A stretch of 64,000 bases of DNA, from assembly GCA_029204225.1 (NCBI GenBank), contig CM055099.1, positions 54,945,373-55,009,372 on the forward strand. The letters run 5' to 3'. The DNA is from Diphasiastrum complanatum. Taxonomy: Eukaryota > Streptophyta > Lycopodiopsida > Lycopodiales > Lycopodiaceae. Under the pieces are notes generated by a model. That model saw only the letters and a program-made list of their open reading frames with translations. It was not told the DNA's origin and made no database searches. Below, one piece after another: positions 1-10,876 of the stretch (position 1 is its first letter; the number at the start of each line of letters is the position of its first letter). The position numbers were made by a program, and so were the translations under genes.

Positions 1-491
1 CAAGGTGACCACATGAACATTTAGTCAAACCTGCGATTATTGAATTGCCTGTTCTGATACCATCATTAGGGGAAATATGGGCTCAAAATGGGCCCTTTAA
101 AAAATTTCACTTTAGAGAAAGGTTACGTAGAGAGAGAATACGAACCGGTAAATTTTGGTCGCCATTTTTTGAGTTTTCGGCCTTGCTCGACATTTAACTG
201 GTATGGTTAACTTCAGACATTAGTTAGTTAAGCATGAGATGTAATAACTTCTCTGCATGCTCGTTTCAAAATTTGGAACTAGAGCTTTTAGACTGTAAAT
301 CTTGGTGTGCTCACTGCAAAAACTGAAGCGAGAGTGCAATGAGCACTTTTGAAATATCTGTATGCTTATAGTGACATATGAGGCGGGATGATTTTTCAGC
401 GCGACATAGACATTACAAAAGTAAGGTATGCTAGATCTATTCAGTTTGATATATTGTAATTTGAAGCATTTACGGATTGTAGCTTTCAACA
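1..491. other. unassigned A/T-rich stretch
   Basis: No supported gene. At 52-62 there is a string resembling the reverse complement of a plant retrotransposon primer-binding site (TTCTGATACCA), so the window may open at the edge of a minus-strand LTR element. No LTR boundary could be defined here. Confidence 0.3.
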
Positions 492-2106
492 ATGGCAATG
501 TTCCATTTGCATGTTGCACTTCCTATGGAATGCATTCCAATTATTAAGAAAAATTCGAAAGTTGTAGAGAATGTTGCTGCAATAGTTAGAGAATTGAGAA
601 TGAATAATCATAAGAATATAGATTTGTGGGTGGATGGATCAATTTATCCTAATGATCCAGCTACCAAGTTGTGTCCAAATTTTAAGTCCGTAACTCATCT
701 TCTCAAATTTGTATGTGAAGAAAATAACGGATTACTTGGATATTGTCAAAGGTTGCGTGATATTGGAATGCATAGCATATCTTGTCTTAATTAGCAATTA
801 TAATTTGCTAATCAACATTTGCAACGTGCAAATCAACAATTGCTTCATTATGTGCAATACACTAGTGCAGAAAACAATGCACTCAGGCATGCTATATCAG
901 AGTTAAATGCTATAGTCACTACTCTTCAAGGATCAAACCAAGAAATGTTAGAATCCATGGACAAGTTGCGATCCGACAGTTTAAAATCTGTTGTTGATAT
1001 AAAAGTTATAAAAAAGACAATGATGAAAAGGAAAAAAAAAAAAAAAAGAGTACCGATGAAGAATATTGATGACTTATCTAAACATAGCGGCGTATGTTTT
1101 CTTATAAACAATTTATTTGATTTGTATTGGTCATACAAGTTTCATTTGCATTTGATAATATGCATTATCAATTTATTAAACATGATTTGAGTTTTATATG
1201 TATGTTGCAGATCATGTTTGGTGGCAAAAAAATATTTAACAGATCGTTCATGCATCGGATCTTCTTTAAGTCATGTTTTACCAAGAAAGTCAGCAAAGGC
1301 ATTGATGAAAAATGCTCAGTTTGAAAAAATGAAAAATGAAATTGCAGAGACTGTTTTTAATAAGGTTCAAACTTACTTGGATGCAAATGTGATACTAGGT
1401 GCATGTGATGTTTCTGAAATTAGCAGAAATGCTTATTCTACTTTTTTTTTATTACTTAAAGAAGCCTTTTCTCAAGTGATGGTGAAGAAAACATATATGC
1501 CTCGTCCATATCGGGTAAGATTAGCAAGAAATTATTATAATGACGAAATGTTCTAAGTAGTTTCCCAACCACTTCATAACTGAATCATACAAATCAGAAT
1601 ATGGTGAGTGCAATTACAACGATTGCAATCATATTTTTCTTGATATTGAAAATGTTCTAAAATACATTATTTAATTCTAGTTCCACATTTGTAAAATCTG
1701 TACGAGATTGTTGGGGAAAAGATCACATTACACATTACATGGTACTGATTTATTTCACTATTTGGTACTTATCTCATTCATGATTATATTTGTTTCTACT
1801 TATGTAACCTATTTCAACTCTTGTTTGTAGCACATCTTTCTTCATCATGCAAATTATTTTGCAAAGGAATATGGGAGCTTAAGTATTTGGTCATCACAAG
1901 GCATGGAAAAATCACATTGGCAAGCAAGAGGAACATTTCATAGAGCTACAAATCATGGAGAACACAATTCAAAAAATAAATATTTAGTTCAACTTTTTCA
2001 GTGGTTTTACAGAAGAGCACAATTTATATATCAAGCCAAAAACTCGCCAAATGTTACAATTTTTCGTAAGACATTCAAATTCAGAACAAAAGAGAGATCC
2101 TTGTAA
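492..2106 (+). pseudogene. decayed multi-exon gene of unknown family, transposase-like tail
   Basis: Family not recognised. Several open blocks on the plus strand read as one interrupted gene. Block 492-794 (about 100 residues) is followed in the same frame by two stops at 792-803, then by 819-1091, a glutamine- and leucine-rich stretch that looks like a coiled coil and ends in a lysine run. A plausible intron follows, with its acceptor at 1210. Block 1211-1603 ends at a good donor (ATG then GTGAGT). A short exon at 1681-1740 and a last exon at 1831-2106 have consensus AG and GT edges. The last exon contains GSLSIWSSQGMEKSHWQAR followed by a THHG-like NHGEHN segment; a conserved E-centred tail of this kind is common in transposase-derived plant genes, but that is inference. 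The splice phase between 1091 and 1211 does not match cleanly, and the in-frame stops suggest decay. Confidence 0.4.
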
Positions 2107-2159
2107 TATATCAATAATCTATTACATAAGATTGTTTAATTTTCATTGTCATCCTCTTC

Positions 2160-2412
2160 AAGATTCAGACACCACTCATGCACATGCAAGGATAAGCTAA
2201 CTTCTAGGTGACTAGTCAACTTAACTAAAAACTAGTCATATCATGTTCAAACTTGACTTGATTGATACAAAATCAAAGTAGATATTTACAAATATGAAAA
2301 GTACTTTCTTTCACACGTGAGAACAGGCTCCACACGTGTGAAATCAAATCATGAACATTGTACTCATGATTGATCTTTATTTACAATAAAAAATGACAAG
2401 TGAGAAGTGACA
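2160..2412 (-). repeat. 3' LTR edge of a minus-strand copia element, with G-box motifs
   Basis: The minus strand reads a purine-rich tract (GAGGAAGAG, 2413-2421) directly followed by TGTCAC at 2412, the usual polypurine tract to LTR transition. The LTR holds the 10-bp palindrome CACACGTGTG at 2331-2340 and a related CACACGTG at 2312. The outer LTR end was not resolved; 2160 is approximate. Confidence 0.45.
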
Positions 2413-2960
2413 CTCTTCCTCACTTCTAACTTGGCAAATCTAATGTACATCTATCTACAATTCCAAGAGCATATCTTAACTTGTAAAATGGATTTTTGGA
2501 CAATGACTTGGTTAAGATATCAGATATGCATTCGGATGATGGTACATGATGTAGTTGCACCTCCTTGGATTGTACCTTCTCCCTCACAAAGTGGTGAGCT
2601 ATCTCAATATGCTTTGTTCTAGCATGGAAGATAGGATTGGAAGCAATTTGTTGAGAAGCTTGATTGTCACAATATATGTAAGGGATCTCCTCGGCCTTTA
2701 GCACATGTAGCTCCATCAAGAGTCTTCTTAGCCATAGGATCTCTTTAGTTGTTGAAGTCAATGATAGATTAGAGAGCCTATAAGCTTTCTAAAGAGGGTG
2801 ATGTCCTCAAAGAATGCTTCATCACCTTCATTAGTTGCTTTCACAACGTGCTCCATAGGGGTGTCAATCCCCTTACAATCTTTTATACCAAACTTTTCAA
2901 GAATGGAAGTAGCATACTTAGATTGACTTATGAAAGTACAACAGTCATACGCAAACCTCT
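2413..2960 (-). pseudogene. Ty1/copia RT C-terminus and RNase H remnant, internally deleted
   Basis: The copia reverse transcriptase/RNase H C-terminus lies on the minus strand. The upstream part (about 2960-2765) reads FISQSKYATSILEKFGIKD and ends at FRKLIGSLIY. The downstream part (2761-2426) reads TSTTKEILWLRRLL, then the RNase H signature YCDNQASQQIA, HARTKHIEIAHHFVREK and DILTKSL. The segment that normally links these two, with the DxDWAGD motif, is absent, so an internal deletion joined them near 2760. The frame ends just before the polypurine tract and LTR at 2412. Non-functional remnant. Confidence 0.75.
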
Positions 2961-3317
2961 ATTGCTCTTTCATCTACAAAAACAGAATACATTGTTGCTT
3001 CTCAATCTTTCAAAGAAGCATTTTGGTTGAGAAATTTACTGTCATTGTATCAGTACAGCCCTACAATTATATTCTGTGATAATCATAGTGCTATTGCCTT
3101 ATCAGCCAACCCTAGATTTCACTCTAGGAGTAAGCACATTGACATCTGATATCACTATATTAGGGGCAAGGTTCTCAACAAGGAGGTAAGCTTAACGTAC
3201 TGTAGAACGCAGGACATGGTTGCAGATATATTCACAAAGGCATTAAGTGTTAATGCGCACAACAAGTTTTGTGCATTGCTTAGTCTGAAGATCAAGGCAT
3301 TCACAGATCCAGATTAA
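2945..3317 (+). pseudogene. Ty1/copia RNase H C-terminus (plus strand)
   Basis: The plus strand reads TSIALSSTKTEYIVASQSF, then FCDNHSAIALSANPRFHSRS, KHIDI, an in-frame stop, YHYIRGKVLNKEVSL and DMVADIFTKAL, and stops at 3315-3317. This is the C-terminus of a copia polyprotein, truncated at its 5' side where it abuts the minus-strand copia fragment. One internal stop (near 3148) shows decay. It is followed by a polypurine tract (GAGGGG, 3318-3323) and the LTR start TGTTGGATTTAG. Confidence 0.75.
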
Positions 3318-3323
3318 GAGGGG

Positions 3324-3420
3324 TGTTGGATTTAGCTCCTCTACTCTCCTAAATCCTATGTTAATCTGCCTCCAGAAGGTTATTATGTTAGCTAGTTGCT
3401 CAAAGCCACAAATTGTTTAT
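3324..3420 (+). repeat. start of 3' LTR of the plus-strand copia remnant
   Basis: TGTTGGATTTAGC begins immediately after the GAGGGG polypurine tract that follows the RNase H stop. The far end is not clear; the end given is approximate. Confidence 0.4.
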
Positions 3421-4403
3421 ATTCGATGAAAGGATGTTAGATGTTAAAAAATGTGAAACACGAACATATACTTGAAATTTAGTTTTATTTATTACATTAT
3501 ATTTGATTGTATATATTTTGTCAAAGATAGTTGGAGTTACAACATAGACTTCAAATATACGTTATTCATTCATGAGTAATGAATGTTGGTTGGTGGCTTT
3601 TCATTTTGTAGTAGAAGTATATTGGAAAGTGATCAGACCAATATGCATAAGTCGAACCAAATTGGCATTCATGGTTGTTGCAATTTTTATGTGATGAAGA
3701 TGGGAGCTGTATAGAGTTATTGCTTCTTTGAAAAGTATTTGTAGTCCATGGTTGACCATGAAATTATAGTAATTGTGCAGGCAAGTTGGGCTTTAAAATA
3801 TCAATATTTAAGTCGCCTATTACTGTTGTAGGAGCATTTTGTGAATATTGTTTGCAACACGTTGTGGAGAATTTGCAGCAGTGATTTGATGTTTGTCTTT
3901 GGTTGCTTGTACGTAACAATTATTTGCATGTGAAATTGTGTGCCTTTGTTGAATATCGCATATGTTATTTCGATGCCATTGGTGTTGAGTGTAGTGGCTT
4001 TGTGGAGTATTTTTGTCGGCTTATAAAATATTGCATTTCTGGCAAACGAAAAGTTATTGTAGATTTGAAATATGTGTGGAAAGTAGTTGGTTGTTTGTTT
4101 TTGACATGTTTGTTGTAAGCAAAGATATGGGAATACATTAAGTGGTCGCTAGATTCTAATAATTATCCCTGCTTTTATTAAAAATGTTAAATTTTAGGTC
4201 CTTGTGACATTTTTCTAAGAATATCATGTTCAAAGAGTGTATGATGGGTGCGTGCTTACATAATGGTTAATGTCGGGAACAATGAGCTCCAAAACAGCTG
4301 TGTCATGTAGTCTTTGCATTTCTTGTTTCACTTTTTTGTCAACAATGAAGTTTTATGCTTGCAATGGTTGTAGGAGGTACAGATTATCAGTGTCCTTAAT
4401 TTT
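3421..4403. other. unassigned A/T-rich stretch
   Basis: No supported gene, RNA or clear repeat seen. The short open frame at 3903-4118 shows no recognisable domain. Confidence 0.4.
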
Positions 4404-5164
4404 TTAAAGTGGTCTATAAGTTAGACCATGAGCTTTAATACCTTTTGGATTGAATGTGAGTTTGTCCATTGTCAGTCCTTGGGCACGATGTATTGTCCAT
4501 GCTGCGGCTAGTTGGATTGGAAATTGTTTTCTAGTGATGATTGTTTCCAATTTGTATTTTTTGATAAGTCGTCGTATAGGTGCCCATGCTCTATCGATTT
4601 GTTGGTTGTAAATATGAGTGTTTTTGTATCTTGTTTTGGCCCCTATATTTGTGTCAAAGATTTGTATCCATATAATGTCTTCAACCATTGTTGTTTTCGT
4701 TTTGAAGTATCCTTTGGCACCGTTGATGTTTAGTTTTGAGGCGCATAACTCAATCAACATGTCATGCTTGACTCTGATAATTGTGGATAAGCTAGCTTAT
4801 TTTTGGAATTGCTAAAAAATTTTAGGTTCTTTTGACAAGAAATTGGGATGTATTCTATTTCAATTGATTGTTGCAAGGCGTCATCATTGCGCTTTGATTT
4901 GTCAAAATTTGTATAAAATAGGTGTGGAAATGTGTAATCAAATGGAGGTTTGCGATGACACAATTCGTTCAAGAAATCTATGTCAAAAGTCGTGTGTTCA
5001 CAATGTCGTATTCTGTCAAGTATGGATATAAAATTATGATCTTTTTGTATCATTGTTTCAACCAATTCATAACAACGTGGAATTATTGCCCAATATGAAA
5101 ATCCAAATAATTTTAATGAAGAGTCAAAATCTTTGAACCATTTGTCAAGACCATTTCTGTGCAA
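4404..5164 (-). pseudogene. PIF1-like DNA helicase C-terminal remnant (Helitron- or PIF1-type)
   Basis: Two minus-strand blocks in different frames join into the C-terminal half of a PIF1/RecD-like helicase. Block 5164-4754 reads YWAIIPRCYELVETMIQKD, then ISILDRIRHCEHTTFDIDFLN and PHLFYTN, matching the family's NxR...R and TN motifs. Block 4760-4404 reads LNINGAKGYF and FPIQLAAAWTIHRAQGLTMD, the conserved motif V/VI region (TIHRAQG). A frameshift near 4757 separates them, and a stop ends the protein soon after. The Walker A/B half was not found. Such helicases occur as host PIF1 genes and inside Helitron transposons; the RepHel part was not seen, so the source is undecided. Confidence 0.65.
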
Positions 5165-5409
5165 TTTAAAGCTACTTTTAGGAAGTATTTTGTGACGAGA
5201 AATTTGTTATGAGTGTTGGCTTCAAAGGTCTCCATCATGAGGTAAATTAATTATCTATGGATATTAATAGATTAACCATGATTATTTTCAAGAATAGAAA
5301 AAATTCTATGAGATGTCTTTAATGAAAAGAATATGAGGCATTCTTTTAGCGCCACCTCCGCAGCTAATTATTTTTATGTTTGGAAACAAGACACAAGTGA
5401 TGTACCATA

Positions 5410-5437
5410 GATGCAGTGGAATGCGTTCCACTGCATC
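5410..5437. repeat. 28-bp perfect hairpin
   Basis: Inverted repeat with 12-bp arms (GATGCAGTGGAA / TTCCACTGCATC) and a 4-nt loop, TGCG. It lies upstream of the helicase remnant on the coding strand. Confidence 0.7.
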
Positions 5438-6104
5438 CATGTTCCAGAATGCAGTGTTTTTTGGGGGGGAAGGGAGGGGGGATGTAGTATTATGCTTCAA
5501 TTTTTTTTGTTACTATGTTACAAGCTTCAATTTGAATTTGCCAAGTTTTAAGTTGAACTCCAATCGATTGCCAATCAAAGTGTAAATCTGGAATTCTCCT
5601 TTAAAATCAGGCACCAAATCAATGTTCAGCATAGCTTGTTGTAGCTTGTTCACATAGGTAGTTGCAACAAAGAGGCATTTTGTTGAGAACATTCTTGGAA
5701 ACACTTGTGCTCAACTAAGAATATGTAGTTACAAAATGAAAAATGAAATGTCATAGTGTTCCTTCTTGAAGCAAACTACATTTGTGATAATTGCAAGTCA
5801 CTTTTGTTTTTGATACAAATATTCCAATGAGATGCATTCTAGCAAGGCTTCATAGCAGGCTTCTCCAATAATGTATATTCTAGGTCAGTATTTTGAACAA
5901 TTCCGTTTAGCTCATTTTTTTGTCCGAAAAAAAAAGGAGGAGAACCAAAAAATTTGAGGCAATGTATAAAAAAGCAAAAATGAATATATATAAATATAAC
6001 CAAAATTTGTGTTCTGAAAAATTCTAATCTTATTTCAGAACGGGTTCTGCAATGCCCTAGTGACATACATTGTATGATGGCAAGGAGCTTTCTTTGAGGT
6101 TCAC
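5438..6104. other. unassigned stretch before copia element 1
   Basis: No gene supported. It includes a G-rich run near 5461-5479 and low-complexity A-rich sequence near 5930-5990. The short minus-strand frame 5513-5704 has no convincing domain. Confidence 0.35.
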
Positions 6105-6791
6105 TCTTTGTATTTTCTTGTGCGGAAGGTTACAGGATCCTAGACACGCGACTACAGATCACAGAACAAATATCATTCTAGCAATCAAGACAACGGAAGA
6201 CAGGGAGATGCACGAGATAGAGCAACTATATTATCAATTTAATTTTTAGAGCAAGATGGTCAGTGTCTTGCTCGTTGGCGGCCTGATGCTCTGCTCTTTC
6301 GCTATGTTTTGCTCGTTGGCAGACTTTCATGCACAGCTATTTCGTTTCTTTTCTTTTCTTTTCTGCTCTACTCACGCACATTCTCTGTATCTCACTGTAT
6401 CTTTTTTATCCAAAAAAAGAGTCTATATCTCCATTGTTTGGAGTTTACAAGATAGCTAAACTAGATAATTACAAGAGTAGTTAATGCTAATCAACTAATC
6501 AGTTACTCTCTCTTATTGCTAGTCGTTTCAACTGGGTAAGACTCCACGTCCATTGAGCTGCCAGCTGGCAGCTCAAAAGATTTTCTTTCGTTTTGTGTCG
6601 TGTTGTGCCTTTTTGGTCCTGGAGGCATGTTTGACTTTTCGCGAATCATTCGAACTTCAAGATCCGTTTCGTTTCGTGTCTTAGGGTTTTGAGGTACGTT
6701 GACTTTCGCGAATTGTTCGCCATTTGACCTTCGCTTCGTGCCACTTCGTTTCGCGTCGCGGCAAAGTTGCAGGAGTTCACCATTTTTGACA
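6105..6791 (-). repeat. 3' LTR of copia element 1 (outer end truncated)
   Basis: Matches the right LTR from TCTTTGTATTTTC onward with scattered differences. It ends TTTTTGACA at 6791 and is followed by CTCCCTC, the complement of the polypurine tract. The outer 41 bp present in the partner LTR are missing. Confidence 0.85.
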
Positions 6792-7161
6792 CTCCCTCTT
6801 GAACCTTGCAGCTTTGCACGTTTAGTCCAATTGCTTTTCTTTGCTTTGCGAAGAGTGGCTTGTCGAGCGGCTTCGTGAGCAGATATGCAATCATGCCTTC
6901 AGATTTTATGTACTGGACCTGGAGCTCTCCTTTCGAGATCAAATCTCGAATGTGATGGTACTTTAGAGGTATGTGTTTTGTCTTTGAATGGAAGACTGGA
7001 TCATGGGACAGATAAATGGCACTTTGAGAGTCCATCATCATCGTGCATGGTCCTCCTTGTGGTATCCCAATTGCCTCCAGCATCATTTGCAACCACACTA
7101 CCTCGTTCGCCACCTTTGAAGCTGCGACGTATTCAGCTTCGCAAGAAGATTGAGCTACCAA
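6792..7161 (-). pseudogene. copia element 1 RNase H C-terminus
   Basis: Minus strand reads VAQSSCEAEYVAASKVANE, then DSQSAIYLSHDPVFHSKTKH, IPLKYHHIRDLI and the degenerate YLLTKPL (family form DxxTKxL). The frame has no stop before the polypurine tract and runs through it into the LTR. Confidence 0.8.
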
Positions 7162-7272
7162 GGTTTGCTTTTTGCATATCCAGCTGATTGCAGCTCCGCA
7201 TCCTCCAGTTATGGACTTGTTGTCATCTTTGCAGCTTGCCCAACTTGCATCACTGTAGTGGTGCAGCTCAAA

Positions 7273-8308
7273 TCATTTTCTTTCGATTTCTGCTCTGTAG
7301 GTTAATCCCATATTTTGAGTACCCTTCAGATATTGTAGGATTCGTTTTGCCATTTGCCAATGTGCCATGCCAGGATGGGAAGAAAATTGGCTTAAGGCGT
7401 AAACAAAGAAAGCTAGATCAAGTCTGGTATAAATTGTAAGGTACATCAGACTACCGATTAGGTTTTGGTAGGGTATACCTGCCATCTTCTGTTCTTCCTC
7501 TTCTGTTTTTGGGCAATCTTGCTTCGTCAGCTTCGCTCCAGCTATCATTGGTGTGGCCTTTTCTTTGCAGTCCATCATGTGATACTGCTTGAGCACCTTT
7601 CTGGCATATTCAGACTGACTCAAGTGCATTTTGCCTTTTATTCGATCTCTTCTGATCTTCAGCCCGAGGCATTTTGTTGCTTCTCGTAGATCTGTGATTT
7701 CATAATTTTCAGAAATCTGACTCTTTGTGTCTTTGATCAGCATCAAGGAATTTCCTATCATCAGGGAATCATCCACGAAAATAGTCAGTATCACAAAATC
7801 TTTCTCTACTCTTTTTATGTAGACATTACAGTCCGGTTGTGTATGGTTGAAGTCTAGAGACTTCTGAAGACTATCGAGCTCTTGTACCAAACTCGTGATG
7901 CCTGTTTTAGACCATAAATGCATCTCGCAACCGACATACATATTGTCGATTGTCGGGGTCTTCAAATCCTTCAAGCTGCTTCATAAAGATTTCTTTCTCT
8001 AGATCTCCGTGGAAAAAGGTTGTCTTCACATCAATCTGGTGAATTTCCAAATTGTGATGTGTGGCGTATGCAAGGAGTAGTCGTATGCTTGTCATCTTGA
8101 CCATCGGCGAATATGTGTCGAAATAATCAACACCATATCTTTGTGTATAGCTCTTCGCGACAAGCCTTGCCTTGTAACGGCCAACGGTGCCATCTGATTT
8201 CATTTTCTTCTTGTACACCCACTTGCAGTCGACGGTCTTTTTGTTTTCTGGCAGTGGCTCTGGTGTCCATGCCTCATTTTGCCTCATTGACTCGATCTCT
8301 TCTGACAT
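7273..8308 (-). pseudogene. copia element 1 reverse transcriptase
   Basis: Two minus-strand blocks in different frames make the copia RT domain. The first (8308-7907) reads VDCKWVYKKKMKSDGTVGRY, KARLVAKSYTQRYGVDY and IHQIDVKTTFFHGDLEKEIFM. The second (7974-7273) carries the catalytic region as FVDDSLMIG in place of the usual YVDDxLI, then SQSEYARKVLKQYHM, PYQNLIGSLMYL and HWQMAKRILQYLKGT. A frameshift near 7910-7970 interrupts the KQAPRxW region. The altered catalytic motif and frameshift make enzyme activity unlikely. Confidence 0.85.
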
Positions 8309-8569
8309 TGTCTGCTTCCAGAATTCTCCTTCTAGACTCTGGACAGCTTCTTGATATGTTGTTGGCTCTTCAGTGAAGCTGCAGTACTCAAATTGCGTGT
8401 CTTCACTCCACTGAAGATTGTCAACGTAACGGTCTTGAGGTCTTCTTTGTCTTGTTGACCTTCTGGGTTCGTTTCATCGCTGCCCCAACGTTTCTTGTTC
8501 GTGGGGTTGATCTTCTGCTTCTTGTTGCTCTGGAGTCTGTGGCTCAACATTCTAATTTGACGTCCGGCC
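8309..8569 (-). pseudogene. copia element 1 integrase-RT linker
   Basis: Variable hydrophilic linker between integrase and RT, read only in broken frames (minus, about 8622-8332). It is rich in Q, K, R and E, as is usual for this spacer in copia polyproteins. Confidence 0.4.
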
Positions 8570-9289
8570 TCAATCTCCCTCTTGAATTGGCAGTAGTGTG
8601 AAGATCTCATGGCCTCTTTCATCTTTTAGTCCAGGGAATGTGGACTCATCGAACTTCACATCTCTACTCGAAACAACTTTTTTCGTGGTTGGGTTGTAGA
8701 GTCTGTACACTTGTCTTCTGTTCGAGTACCCGACCATGATCGTTTGCTCTGATTTATCATCGAGCTTGCTTCTCTTTTCTTTTGGAATGTGCTTGTATGT
8801 TGCACATCCAAACACACGTACGTATGATAGATCAGGCTTTCTACCTATCCACATCTCGTACGGTGTCTTATCTTCCAGCGTTGTCGTTGTTGATCTGTTC
8901 TGTAGGTGTACAGCTGCAGCTATTGCCTCAGCCCAAAATTGACTTGGCAATTGAGCATGCGCCATCATGCATCTGGCTCCTTCGACTAGCGTCATGTTTC
9001 TTCTTTCCGCGACACCATTATATTCTGGTGTGTATGCAGGAGTAAACTGATGTTCAATCTCTTGTTCTTGGCAGAATTTTGAAAATTCTTTGCTCTTCTA
9101 CTCACCTCCATTGTCAGATCTGATGATCTGAATCTTCTTTGAGGTGTGTCTCTCTGCAAATGCCACGAACTTCTTTAAGAAATCAAACACTTCAGATTTC
9201 TTCTTTAGGTAGTAGATCGTAGTCATCCGGCTGTAGTCATCTATGAACGTCAGGAAATACCTCGATCCTGAGAGCGAATCCATTTTCAT
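8570..9289 (-). pseudogene. copia element 1 integrase
   Basis: Minus strand. The core begins MKMDSLSGSRYFLTFIDDYS and runs to IQIIRSDNGGE (catalytic D in the SDNGGE motif), where a stop (near 9100) interrupts the frame. The second part has FWAEAIAAAVHLQNRS, YEMWIGRKPDLSYVRVFGCA, HIPKEKRSKLDDKS and YRLYNPTTKKVVSSRDVKFD, the standard C-terminal landmarks of copia integrase. Broken into at least two frames, so non-functional. Confidence 0.85.
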
Positions 9290-9361
9290 CGGTCCACAGA
9301 CATCTGAGTGGACGAGCTCAAGAACTTCTTTGACTCTTCTTCCCTCATGTGTGAATGGATT

Positions 9362-10123
9362 CTAATGTTGTTTGCCTTTTTGACAGGCTTCGCAGAACTC
9401 AGTATCGGGTCTTGATATCTTTAGACCTATGACTATGTCTTTCTTACACATGTCATAGAGGCTCCTCATGTTCAGATGATACATTCTCTTATGCCATAGC
9501 TGATCTTCATTCTCTGATGCATTTAATATGCTATCAGAGTTGCTGATTATCTTGGCTTGGTAGAGGTTTCCTTCTCTGCATCCAACCGTCTGCAATTTGT
9601 TTATAGTTTTCTCGATCATGCGGCATGTATTGTCATCGAACAAAACTCGAATTCCAAGATCTACCATCTTGGAGACTGATAGCAGATCTTTTCTCAGTGA
9701 AGGCACGTAGAGTGCTCCTGGCAGATGTGCTTGACCTGAAAATGTTCGCAGCTGTAGAGTCACGATGCCTTTGACATCGTGTCTGCTCCCATCACCTAGA
9801 ATCACTGCTCTATTATTTTTGAGTTCTCTGAAGTCGATCAAGATTTTTTTGTTGCAAGTGATGTGTGATGTTGCTCCTGAATCGATGACTACATCGTAGT
9901 CTTGTTCAGTGTAGCTCATCGAAGCTTCATCGAGTATTGTGAAGGCTTCATCACCTCTATCTACATCCTTGGATGACTCTGCAACATTTGCTTTCTTAGC
10001 CTTGTTCTTTCTTTTTGAGTTGAATCTGCAATCGTATGCAGAGTGTTCCTTCTTCTTGCAGTGCATGCAAGGTATTGCTAGATTGAACCAGCATTTGTTG
10101 GCTAATGGCCTGGTTTGTGACAA
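9362..10123 (-). pseudogene. copia element 1 aspartic protease and GAG-preintegrase region
   Basis: Minus strand, 254 codons. After a basic stretch (SKRKNKAKKANVAESS) comes the retropepsin active site VVIDSGATSHI, then ILGDGSRHDVKG and LYVPSLRKDLLSVSKM. The zinc-binding N-terminus of integrase follows (LWHKRMYHLNMRSLYDM ... FCEACQKGKQH; HHCC ligands visible). The frame ends at 9362 before the integrase core. Confidence 0.85.
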
Positions 10124-10813
10124 TGATCACAGGAAGAAGATTGTTGATTCGAGGACTTCATCTTGTCGAATCTGGGTTTGTTCTTGTTTTTCTTCCTTCC
10201 TTTTGTGAAGAGGACCTTCTCTTGCTCACTGCTTCCTTCTCTTTCGTCCCTCATCAGTCTCTCATCAACGACAAGACTGATTGCTTTGTCGAATGTCATA
10301 TCTGGTAGACTTAGTATGAGCATTCTCAACGGCTAATAGGACGTAGGTAGAGACTTCATAAAGTACATCAGCTGTTGTGGTGTTGGGACCTAGTGCTCCT
10401 ATCCTGATGCAGCGAGTTGAGCAAAGATCGTTCTGATCTTCTCAACGTGCTGGTCTAACTGATTGTCATCCCATCGTATGGATTGTAGCTGATTGAAAAT
10501 GCATCGCTGAAGCTGCAGTCCTCACTTCATACTTCTGTTTTAATCTTTCTCATGCTGCATGGCTGCTTTCGCAGTCTTCAATCTGCATGAGTAAATCTTC
10601 GTTAATGGACAAAACGATAATCGCCATTGCACGCTCATCCTTTCTGATCCATTCAACTCTCCTCGGGTCTCCCTCTGGAGGCTGCACCTCTGAGAGTTCG
10701 GTCATCGACCAGATGCCTTCGCCCTTCAGAAGTGTTTTGATTTTGAATTTCCATATCCTGTGGTTTGCGCCATCCAGACTGACTGCTACTCTTGTCTGGA
10801 TCGTTGTAGCCAT
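10102..10813 (-). pseudogene. copia element 1 gag
   Basis: Minus strand. Start MATTIQTRVAVSLDGANHRI WKFK is the typical copia gag opening (UBN2/retrotran_gag). A block to 10550 is followed by frame breaks and then a block at 10329-10102 that ends in CDHCHKPGH, the start of a CCHC zinc knuckle. The next frame continues with CMHCKKKEHSAYDC, a second knuckle-like motif. Frameshifts between blocks show decay. Confidence 0.75.
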
Positions 10814-10876
10814 ATTGTGTTGTCAGAAAATCACTGTTCAGATATCAGTAGTGATAACCTGTAGGCTCTGATACCA

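Noticed and set aside
52-75. Possible primer-binding site complement and LTR edge at the window start
   Set aside because: TTCTGATACCA is close to the motif, but no TG-type LTR start follows and no element coding lies nearby.
5306-5704. Extension of the PIF1-like helicase upstream on the minus strand
   Set aside because: Short frames such as KCLFVATTYVNKLQQAMLN are suggestive but out of expected motif order, and the Walker motifs were not found.
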